This document shows, in pieces, positions 8,540 to 16,296 of a DNA stretch of 64,000 bases. The DNA comes from Acuticoccus sp039034015 (GTDB taxonomy: Bacteria > Pseudomonadota > Alphaproteobacteria > Rhizobiales > Amorphaceae). The DNA is taken from NCBI GenBank assembly GCA_039034015.1, contig JBCCBM010000012.1, positions 47,084 to 111,083 on the forward strand, written 5' to 3'. Below the pieces are notes generated by a model, which saw nothing but the letters and a program-made list of their open reading frames with translations, had not been told where the DNA came from and did no database searches. A program made the translations under genes and the position numbers. Positions within the stretch are counted from its first letter, which is position 1; every line of letters starts with the position of its first letter.

Positions 8540-9523
8540 TCAGCTTTGCGGCTGATAAAAGACGCCATCCGGCAGTGTGGTGGCCGCGCCCACCAGCGTG
8601 TCGCCGGCAAGGTCGATCATCAGTTGGAGCATCTTGTCGGCCGCGGCCTCATCCACCGGTGCATCGGCGGGAATGCCGGCGCGAAAGCCCGCCTTCAGCG
8701 CCTCAAACTCGGCATCGTTGGAAACCTTCATGCGCCCGCGCAGCCGCTCCCACGCGCCATCATCGGTGGCAAGGCGGGCCTTTGCCGCGCGGGAGGCCGC
8801 CCGAAGGCCCGCGACCAGCTGAGGGTTTTGGCGCACCGTTTCACCGCGCACGACGTAGCCCAAGAGCGGCGTGTCGGGGTCAAGGCCAAGCGCGGTGGCC
8901 GCCTCCGCCGTCGTGATGAGGGGGCGCATGCCGCCCGCGCCCATCTTTGCCATGAAATGCCAGTAGTTGATGGCGCCATCGAGATCGCCTGACAGGGCGG
9001 TTTTGAAGATGAGCGGCGGGGCGCCGAACACCTGTTCGGTGGCCGCACCAAGGTCCATCCCATAGGCCTTTTGGGCGTACGCCTTCAGGATCAGCCAGCT
9101 CTTGTCCACCGGGCCGCCGGCAATGCCGATTTTGCCGCCGTCAAGATCGGCGAGGGTTTTGGCGGTGCTTGTCGCCGGCACCATCACCCCGCCAACGGCC
9201 TTTGAGTAGGGGATGAACACAAAGTCTTTGCCGGCGGCGCGCTGGCGGGCGACCCACAGCCAATCCGACACGATGACATCGGTCTCCCCGCCAAGGAAGG
9301 CGACCTGTGCGGCCGCGCTGCCAGCCACGCCCTCCACCGCGATGGAGAGGCCCTCGGCGGTGTCGAGCCCGTAGTGTTTGATGGTGTCGAGCTCCCAATT
9401 CACGGTGCCGAATTTGAGCACGGTGAGTTTTAGCGAGGTCTCGGCCGCGGCCGTTTGCGCCGCGGCGGCCGGCACAAGGAGGCCAACGCACACGACGAAC
9501 AGCGCTCTGATGACGCGCCCCAT
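8540..9523 (-). CDS. NMT1/SsuA-like ABC substrate-binding protein of the PQQ cluster
   Basis: This 327-residue exported protein starts at ATG 9523 after a GGGAGA ribosome site; the signal peptide is MGRVIRALFVVCVGLLVPAAAAQ. It has the NMT1/SsuA layout: LTVLKFGTVNWELDTIKHYGL, a Gly-rich AGSAAAQVAFLGGETDVIVSDWL segment and LADLDGGKIGIAGGPVDKSWL. Relatives bind sulfonates, nitrate or thiamine precursors, and copies also lie beside PQQ dehydrogenases. The ligand is unknown. It faces away from the quinoprotein gene across a 325-bp spacer holding a repeat-like segment and a terminator-like hairpin. Confidence 0.8.
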   Translation of the reverse strand: MGRVIRALFVVCVGLLVPAAAAQTAAAETSLKLTVLKFGTVNWELDTIKHYGLDTAEGLSIAVEGVAGSAAAQVAFLGGETDVIVSDWLWVARQRAAGKDFVFIPYSKAVGGVMVPATSTAKTLADLDGGKIGIAGGPVDKSWLILKAYAQKAYGMDLGAATEQVFGAPPLIFKTALSGDLDGAINYWHFMAKMGAGGMRPLITTAEAATALGLDPDTPLLGYVVRGETVRQNPQLVAGLRAASRAAKARLATDDGAWERLRGRMKVSNDAEFEALKAGFRAGIPADAPVDEAAADKMLQLMIDLAGDTLVGAATTLPDGVFYQPQS

Positions 9524-9577
9524 AGGTTTTCTCCCAAGCTTGACCCGGGTTCCCATGCCCGGGTTCGCCCGGACGCT

Positions 9578-9624
9578 AGAGCGTTTCTCGCTCAGGCGGA
9601 ATCACCTCAGCCAGAAAAAACGCG
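9578..9624. repeat. Candidate dispersed intergenic repeat (AGAGCGTTT...AAAACGCG type)
   Basis: The segment starts AGAGCGTTTCTCGCTCAGG and ends AGAAAAAACGCG, with GCGTTT (9581-9586) able to pair with AAACGC (9618-9623). The general pattern resembles the short AGAGCGTTTT...AAAACGCG repeats scattered between genes in many Rhizobiales. Only one copy is seen here, so family membership is by resemblance. Confidence 0.4.
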
Positions 9625-9644
9625 CGCCCATCAAAAGGCGCGCG
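9615..9644 (-). terminator. Leftward Rho-independent terminator in the leader of the ABC binding-protein gene
   Basis: On the minus strand an 8-bp GC stem CGCGCGCC/GGCGCGCG with an 8-nt loop is followed directly by six T. It lies about 90 nt upstream of the binding-protein ATG, so a leftward transcript begun in the spacer would meet it before the gene. This suggests attenuation or a short leader RNA. No known riboswitch class was recognised. Confidence 0.6.
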
Positions 9645-9848
9645 AATTTGTCTGCGCGCAACTCGCCGCAAGGTGCGCCAACAAGGGAAGGCCGGTGGTG
9701 AAAAGCCCAGAGAAGACCGAGCATTCCCCGTGGGCCGGCCCGTGTGCGCGGCATTGAAACCCTTGCGATCGGCGCGCTCTAGCGCGATGGTGCGCAAAGT
9801 CGAGTCTGCCGCGTGTTGCAGGATCGATCCGATGGGGAGGACATAAAA

Positions 9849-11618
9849 ATGAAGCGCATGATTTGCGCGTTTGCCGCCGCGGCCCTCGTGATGGGGCCCG
9901 CGCACGCGGCGGACGTGACCGAGGCGGACCTTGCCGCCGACACCGAGACCACAAGCTCGATCCTCACCAATGGGATGGGCCGGCACCTCCAGCGCTACAG
10001 CCCGCTCGACACGGTGAACAAAGAGAACGTGAACAAGCTTGTCCCCGCCTGGGCCTTTTCGCTGGGCGGCGAGAAGCAGCGCGGGCAAGAGACGCAGCCG
10101 CTGGTGCACGACGGCAAGATCTTCATCACCGGCTCCTATAGCCGCATGTATGCGCTGGACGCGGCGACCGGTGAAGAGCTTTGGCAGTACGACGCGCGCC
10201 TGCCGGAAGGCATCCTGCCCTGCTGCGATGTGGTGAACCGCGGCGCCGCGATCTATGGCGACAAGGTCTTCTTCGGCACGCTGGACGCGCGCATGGTCGC
10301 GCTGAACGCGGAGACCGGCGATGTGGTGTGGAACAAGCGCATCGACGACTATCGCGCCGGCTACTCCTACACCGCGGCCCCGCTGATTGTGGACGGCATT
10401 CTCTATCATGGGGTGTCGGGCGGTGAGTTCGGCATTGTGGGGCGTGTGGATGCGCGCAACGTTGAAAATGGTGAGGTGATCTGGTCGCGCCCGGTGATTG
10501 AGGGGCACATGGGCACGCTGAACGGCGAAGAGAGCACCATGACCGGGACGCTCAACGCCACTTGGCCGGGCGACATGTGGAAGACCGGCGGCGGGGCCAC
10601 CTGGCTCGGCGGCTCGTACGATGCGGAGACCGACACGCTGGTGTTCGGCACCGGCAACCCGGCGCCGTGGAACAGTCACCTCCGCCGCGCAGGCACGCCC
10701 ACCGATGGCAACACCGGCGACAATCTCTACGCTGCCTCCCGCCTCGGCCTCGACCCCAAGACGGGCGAGATCAAGTGGCACTTTCAGACGACGCCCCGCG
10801 AAGGCTGGGACTATGACGGCGTCAACGAGGTGATCCCCTTTGAGGATGCGGAGGGCAACAAGCGCTGGGCCACCGCCGACCGCAACGGCTTCTTTTATGT
10901 GCTGAACCGGGAGGACGGCGCCTTCGTGAACGCCTGGCCGTTCGTGAAGGACATTTCCTGGGCCGACGGCATTGATGAGACCGGCCGCCCGATCTTCAAC
11001 GAGGCGAACCGCCCGGGTGACCCGGCCGCGGCCGCTGATGGCAACAAGGGCGAGACGGTGTTCTCCTCCCCCTCGTTCCTGGGCGGCAAGAATTGGCAGC
11101 CGATGGCCTACTCCAAGCGCACGGGGCTCTTCTACGTGCCCTCAAACGAATGGGGCATGGACATCTGGAACGAGCCGATCACCTACAAGAAGGGCGCCGC
11201 GTATCTGGGGTCCGGCTTCACCATCAAGCCGCTTTATGAAGATCATATCGGCTCGCTGAAAGCCGTCGACCCGCTGACGGGCGAGTGGAAGTGGGAAGTG
11301 AAAAACGGTGCTCCGCTGTGGGGCGGCGTGATGACCACGGCCGGCGGCCTCGTCTTCACCGGGACGCCTGAGGGCAAGTTCGTCGCCTATGACGATGAGA
11401 CCGGCGAAGAGCTTTGGTCGTTCCAGACGGGCTCGGGCATTGTGGGCCAACCTGTGACCTGGGAGCAGAACGGCGAGCAGTGGGTTGCCGTCATCTCCGG
11501 TTGGGGCGGCGCGGTGCCGCTTTGGGGCGGCGAAGTGGCGCAGAAGGTGAACTACCTCAACCAGGGCGGCCTGTTGTGGGTGTTCCGCCTGCCGCGGGAG
11601 CTTGCGTCCGCGAACTGA
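9849..11618 (+). CDS. xoxF: PQQ-dependent alcohol dehydrogenase, XoxF/PedH (lanthanide) type
   Basis: The 589-residue precursor has signal peptide MKRMICAFAAAALVMGPAHA. A GGGGAGGA ribosome site supports this ATG. It is an eight-bladed quinoprotein with tryptophan-docking repeats such as ALDAATGEELWQYD, ALNAETGDVVWNK and AYDDETGEELWSFQ. A vicinal disulfide pair, Cys125-Cys126 (LPCCDVVNRG), lies over the cofactor. The active-site motif is GWDYDGVNE: Asp321 is the catalytic base and Asp323 is the extra Asp that marks lanthanide-dependent enzymes, where calcium enzymes carry a small residue. There is no haem motif, so electrons must leave through the separate cytochrome c. Methanol, ethanol or another alcohol cannot be chosen from sequence alone. 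Confidence 0.92.
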   Translation: MKRMICAFAAAALVMGPAHAADVTEADLAADTETTSSILTNGMGRHLQRYSPLDTVNKENVNKLVPAWAFSLGGEKQRGQETQPLVHDGKIFITGSYSRMYALDAATGEELWQYDARLPEGILPCCDVVNRGAAIYGDKVFFGTLDARMVALNAETGDVVWNKRIDDYRAGYSYTAAPLIVDGILYHGVSGGEFGIVGRVDARNVENGEVIWSRPVIEGHMGTLNGEESTMTGTLNATWPGDMWKTGGGATWLGGSYDAETDTLVFGTGNPAPWNSHLRRAGTPTDGNTGDNLYAASRLGLDPKTGEIKWHFQTTPREGWDYDGVNEVIPFEDAEGNKRWATADRNGFFYVLNREDGAFVNAWPFVKDISWADGIDETGRPIFNEANRPGDPAAAADGNKGETVFSSPSFLGGKNWQPMAYSKRTGLFYVPSNEWGMDIWNEPITYKKGAAYLGSGFTIKPLYEDHIGSLKAVDPLTGEWKWEVKNGAPLWGGVMTTAGGLVFTGTPEGKFVAYDDETGEELWSFQTGSGIVGQPVTWEQNGEQWVAVISGWGGAVPLWGGEVAQKVNYLNQGGLLWVFRLPRELASAN

Positions 11619-11638
11619 TCGATCGCACACCGAAATCG

Positions 11639-11670
11639 GGCCGCGCCGGGCAACTGGCGCGGCCTTTTTT
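11639..11670 (+). terminator. Rho-independent terminator after the quinoprotein gene
   Basis: A perfect 9-bp stem GGCCGCGCC/GGCGCGGCC with an 8-nt loop (GGGCAACT) is followed by six T at 11665-11670. It lies 20 bp after the quinoprotein stop and isolates it from the nitrate regulator genes. Confidence 0.9.
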
Positions 11671-11733
11671 GTGAGCGCCGGCACGCAAGTTGCCTCGCGG
11701 CATCCATCGCAGCGTGCGGGTGTGGCGGAGCGA

Positions 11734-12315
11734 ATGCGGGTTCTGGTCATTGATGGCAACACCCTGCGCGCCTCCATTTTGGAGGAGGGTTTGCGCGAGG
11801 CGGGCTATGACGACATCCATGTGTTGGATGGCACGGCAATGGTGCTGCGCCGCATCGTGGACATCGACCCCGACGTGATCCTCATCGATCTTGATAGCCC
11901 GAGCCGCGATGTCCTTGAGAGCATGTTTCAAGTCTCCCGCAGTGTGGAGCGGCCCATCGGCATGTTTGTCGATCAGTCGGACGCCACGATGATTGAGCGG
12001 GCGGTGGAGGCGGGCGTTTCCACCTACATTGTGGACGGGCTGCGCAAAGAGAGAGTGCGCGCGATTGTGGATATGACGCTGTCGCGCTTCAACGCATTTC
12101 GCCGTCTGAAGACGGAGTTGGCCGACACGAAGAAGGCGCTTCAGGACCGGGAGGCCATCGACCGGGCCAAGCGCCTCTTGATGAAGCGCAGCGGCCTTTC
12201 GGAGGCGGCGGCCTACACCCGGCTGCGGCGCGCGGCGATGGACCAGAACCGCACGATGGCGGAGGTGTCGCAGGCGGTGCTGAGCGCGGCCGATCTTTTG
12301 GGGGATGGCGCATGA
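11734..12315 (+). CDS. nasT: NasT-type ANTAR response regulator (RNA-binding antiterminator)
   Basis: This 193-residue protein has an N-terminal receiver-like domain (MRVLVIDGNTLRASILEEGL; ILIDLDSP around the phosphoacceptor) and a C-terminal ANTAR domain (about residues 125-190) with the hallmark DREAIDRAKRLLMKRSGLSEAAAYTRLR. NasT binds hexaloop hairpin pairs in nitrate-operon leaders and prevents termination. NasS holds it in check without nitrate. The chosen ATG gives a normal receiver start; longer in-frame extensions have no domain. It overlaps nasS by four bases, and the matching RNA target is found downstream of nasS. Confidence 0.9.
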   Translation: MRVLVIDGNTLRASILEEGLREAGYDDIHVLDGTAMVLRRIVDIDPDVILIDLDSPSRDVLESMFQVSRSVERPIGMFVDQSDATMIERAVEAGVSTYIVDGLRKERVRAIVDMTLSRFNAFRRLKTELADTKKALQDREAIDRAKRLLMKRSGLSEAAAYTRLRRAAMDQNRTMAEVSQAVLSAADLLGDGA

Positions 12316-13481
12316 GGCGCGTTCGGGCGGCCTTCATACCGCTGGTGGACAGTGCGCCGCTGATTGCGGCCGAGCGGATGGGCTTTGCGCGGGAGGAGGG
12401 CGTTGCGCTGGAGCTGACGCGCGAGCGCTCGTGGGCGACCCTGCGCGACAAGTTGGCCGTTGGCGCGGTGGAGGCGGCGCACCTTTTGGCGCCCATCACG
12501 GTGGCCTCCACGCTGGGGCTTGGCAACCCAAAGCCGCCGATGGTGGCGCTGATGGGCCTTTCCATGAATGGGAACGCGATTTCGGTCTCCGCCGCGCTTT
12601 ATGATGAGATGCGTGAGGTCGCGCCCATTGCAGGGCCCGACGATCTTTTGGGCAAAGCGCGCGCCCTTTGCGCGGTCACCGTCGCGCGGCGGGCATCGGG
12701 GCGGTCGCGGCTCACGTTCGGCATTGTCCATACGTTCTCGCCCCACCACTATGAGCTGCGCTACTTGCTGGCGGCCGGCGGCGTTGATCCGGACCGGGAT
12801 GTGGACCTTGTGGTGGTGCCGCCGCCCTACGTGGTGGACCATTTGCGCGCCGGTCACATTGACGGGTTTTGCGTGGGCGCGCCGTGGACGTCGCTGGGGC
12901 TCAATGAGGGCCTCTCGCGGGTGATTGCGGTGAAGGCGCAAATTTGGAACCGCGGGCCGGAGAAGGTTTTGGGCATGCGCGCGGCGGCGGCCGATGCGGA
13001 TCCGGACCTTGCCGGCCGCCTGATCCGCGCCGTTTCGCGCGGAGCGGCCTATGCGGACGACCCGGCCAACCACGAGGCACTGTCGCAGATGCTGGCGGAG
13101 GAGGCGGTGCTGGCCATGGACCCCGCGCCCATTGCCGACAGCCTTGCCGGGCGTGTGCCCCTTGATGTGAGCGCCGGCGCACCAATTGCCGATTACGTGT
13201 TCTTCGGCCGGGATGGGGCGGGCTTTCCCTGGCAAAGCCACGCGTTGTGGTTTTACGCGCAGATGGTGCGGTGGGGGCAGGCCGCCCACGACCCCTCGGC
13301 GGCCAAAGCTGCGGCCAGCGCCTATCGGCCCGACCTTTATCGCGCCGCATTTGCACCGGGCGATGTGGCCCTGCCGGCCGCGGATCGGCGGGTTGAGGCG
13401 GGCGATGCGTTCTTTGATGGGCACGCGTTCGACCCGTCGGACATTGATGGCTACGTTTCAGGCTTCCAGTTGCCGCGTTGA
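12312..13481 (+). CDS. nasS: NasS nitrate/nitrite sensor (cytoplasmic NrtA homologue)
   Basis: A 389-residue NrtA/CmpA-family binding protein without a signal peptide: it begins MRRVRAAFIPLVDSAPLIAAERMGFAREEGVALEL, straight into the ligand-binding fold. Conserved features include HLLAPITVASTLGLG, TFSPHHYELRYLLAAGG and a GFCVGAPW motif, all shared with the NrtA encoded downstream. A cytoplasmic NrtA homologue overlapping nasT is the NasS signature. It binds nitrate or nitrite and releases NasT. Confidence 0.9.
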   Translation: MRRVRAAFIPLVDSAPLIAAERMGFAREEGVALELTRERSWATLRDKLAVGAVEAAHLLAPITVASTLGLGNPKPPMVALMGLSMNGNAISVSAALYDEMREVAPIAGPDDLLGKARALCAVTVARRASGRSRLTFGIVHTFSPHHYELRYLLAAGGVDPDRDVDLVVVPPPYVVDHLRAGHIDGFCVGAPWTSLGLNEGLSRVIAVKAQIWNRGPEKVLGMRAAAADADPDLAGRLIRAVSRGAAYADDPANHEALSQMLAEEAVLAMDPAPIADSLAGRVPLDVSAGAPIADYVFFGRDGAGFPWQSHALWFYAQMVRWGQAAHDPSAAKAAASAYRPDLYRAAFAPGDVALPAADRRVEAGDAFFDGHAFDPSDIDGYVSGFQLPR

Positions 13482-13532
13482 TGGGCGTGGATATGGGGCT
13501 GCCCAATTCCTGGGCTTTGATTTGGCGCCAAT

Positions 13533-13561
13533 TTGGACTTCACATTCTTCCAAGCTAATTT
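13533..13561 (+). promoter_or_regulatory. Candidate sigma70 promoter of the nitrate assimilation operon
   Basis: TTGGAC (13533-13538) and TAATTT (13556-13561) are separated by exactly 17 bp. They predict a start near 13568, six bases before the first leader hairpin, which suits an attenuated operon. Palindromes GCCCA-N5-TGGGC (13501-13515) and TTGGCGCCAA (13522-13531) lie just upstream and could be operators. Confidence 0.5.
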
Positions 13562-13573
13562 ATAGCTTCCTGC

Positions 13574-13645
13574 GTCGCCGGAACGAGCTGGCGGCAGATC
13601 AACCCCTCTGCGCAAGCAGTGTGATGGTTTTGGCAACGTCGCCGA
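13574..13645 (+). promoter_or_regulatory. ANTAR-target tandem hexaloop hairpins (NasT binding site) in the nas leader
   Basis: Hairpin P1 (13574-13595) has an 8-bp stem with a six-base loop AACGAG at 13582-13587. Hairpin P2 (13630-13645) has a 5-bp stem with a six-base loop AACGUC at 13635-13640. Both loops have A at position 1 and G at position 4, the residues that ANTAR proteins need. The nasT gene immediately upstream encodes the matching protein. The 3' part of P2 (13640-13645) is also the 5' arm of the terminator, so the two folds exclude each other. Confidence 0.82.
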
Positions 13646-13694
13646 CCTTTGGCTTCTGATTTTCGGAAGCACATTGGGTCCGCGGCGTTTTTTT
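13640..13694 (+). terminator. Attenuator terminator of the nas operon leader
   Basis: CGCCG (13640-13644) pairs with CGGCG (13683-13687), and ACC (13645-13647) with GGT (13677-13679), with a 3-nt bulge. An inner hairpin is GCTTCTG/CGGAAGC (13652-13670). Seven T follow at 13688-13694. The 5' arm overlaps hairpin P2, so NasT bound to the leader should block termination. nrtA begins 30 bp later. Confidence 0.75.
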
Positions 13695-13724
13695 GTGCCT
13701 CGCGCCAAGAAGGATGTGGATACG

Positions 13725-15125
<1,401 letters not shown>

Positions 15126-15141
15126 CGCCCGCCCAGTGTTT

Positions 15142-15162
15142 GCCCGGCGCGCGGCGCCGGGC
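15142..15162 (+). promoter_or_regulatory. Stable hairpin in the nrtA-nrtB spacer
   Basis: GCCCGGCGC (15142-15150) and GCGCCGGGC (15154-15162) form a perfect 9-bp stem with a 3-nt loop. There is no T-run, so it is not a classical terminator. It probably protects the 3' end of nrtA mRNA after processing and raises binding-protein levels over the membrane components. Confidence 0.6.
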
Positions 15163-15195
15163 CCGACCTTTGACCCCATCAGGAGACACGCGGCC

Positions 15196-16284
15196 ATGGC
15201 CATCACCACCGCCGGCGCCGATCCGGCAATTGACCGCCAAAAGGATGCGCGCCGCGAGCGTCGCTTTGCCCTCATCAACAAGTCGGCCGGCTGGCTTGGC
15301 ATCGTGGGCCTTGGCTTTGTCGCCCCGCTTTTGCGCATGGCGGCCGGCGACAATGTGAAGGTCCAGCTCCGAGAACTTAGTCAAAGCTTGTTCATCCCCT
15401 TGATCGGGATTGGGATTTTCATTGCCGCATGGGCGACCCTCGCCCCCCAGGTGCAAACCTCCTTGGGCGCGATTCCCGGCCCCGCGGCCGTGTGGGCCCA
15501 AGCCGGCAACCTCATCGACGACCACAACCGGGAGCGCGAGGCCGCCGTTGCGTTTGACGAACGGCAGGAGAAACGCAACGCTCAACTTGTGGAGCGCGGG
15601 CGAGAAGATCGCGTGAAATGGCGCAGCTATACCGGCCCGGCGACGTATATCGACCAGATCTTTACATCATTGAAGACGGTCATCCTCGGTTTCGTCATCG
15701 CAACCGTGGTCGCCGTTCCGTTGGGGATCGCCGCGGGACTATCCCGGACCGTGAACGGCGCGATCAACCCCCTCATCCAAATCTTTAAGCCAGTGTCACC
15801 GCTCGCGTGGTTGCCGATTGTCACAATGGTGGTATCCGCAACATACGTGAATGCGTCCGATGCTTTGCCAAAATCCATGCTGATCTCGGCGATTGTCGTG
15901 ACGCTATGCTCATTGTGGCCAACATTGATCAACACAGCGCTTGGTGTATCGTCGGTCGATAAAGATCTCACCAACGTTGGCCGCGTCCTTCAGCTGTCCA
16001 CGTGGAAGATGGTGACCAAAATTGTTCTCCCATCCGCGATGCCGCTCATCTTCACGGGCCTTCGTTTGTCGCTCGGTGTGGGTTGGATGGTGTTGATCGC
16101 GGCCGAAATGCTCTCGCAGAACCCTGGGCTCGGCAAATTTGTTTGGGACGAATTCCAGAACGGTTCGTCGCAGTCGCTCGCCAAGATCATTGTGGCGGTG
16201 CTCACAATCGGGCTTATCGGTTTCTTGCTCGACCGGTTGATGTACGCGCTGCAAGCTGCGTTTACCTTCTCCGCGAAGCGTTGA
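15196..16284 (+). CDS. nrtB: Nitrate ABC transporter permease NrtB
   Basis: A 362-residue membrane protein. AGGAGA at 15181-15186 supports the ATG. After a charged N-terminus come hydrophobic helices and the binding-protein-dependent permease region (FTSLKTVILGFVIATVVAVPLGIAAGLSRTVNGAINPLIQIFKPVSPLAWLPIVTMVVSA). The ATPase-contact loop follows (LSTWKMVTKIVLPSAMPLIFTGLRLSLGVGWMVLIAAEM). Its partners are NrtA and the fused ATPase. It is longer at the N-terminus than minimal SsuC-type permeases, as usual for NrtB. Confidence 0.9.
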   Translation: MAITTAGADPAIDRQKDARRERRFALINKSAGWLGIVGLGFVAPLLRMAAGDNVKVQLRELSQSLFIPLIGIGIFIAAWATLAPQVQTSLGAIPGPAAVWAQAGNLIDDHNREREAAVAFDERQEKRNAQLVERGREDRVKWRSYTGPATYIDQIFTSLKTVILGFVIATVVAVPLGIAAGLSRTVNGAINPLIQIFKPVSPLAWLPIVTMVVSATYVNASDALPKSMLISAIVVTLCSLWPTLINTALGVSSVDKDLTNVGRVLQLSTWKMVTKIVLPSAMPLIFTGLRLSLGVGWMVLIAAEMLSQNPGLGKFVWDEFQNGSSQSLAKIIVAVLTIGLIGFLLDRLMYALQAAFTFSAKR

Positions 16285-16296
16285 GGGGAGCGCATC

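Larger units (their letters stand above)
9524..9848. other. 325-bp divergent spacer between ABC binding protein and quinoprotein genes
   Basis: No gene is supported here. The spacer holds a direct repeat of AACCCGGG (minus strand) just upstream of the binding-protein ribosome site, a repeat-like segment at 9578-9624, and a hairpin with T-run reading leftward at 9615-9644. The ribosome site of the quinoprotein gene (GGGGAGGA, ending about 9841) lies at the right end. Both divergent promoters must lie here, but I could not fix a convincing -35/-10 pair. Confidence 0.6.

Noticed and set aside
9524..9848. A known riboswitch (cobalamin, TPP, SAM) in the spacer
   Set aside because: No signature of these classes is seen on either strand; only a terminator hairpin supports regulation.
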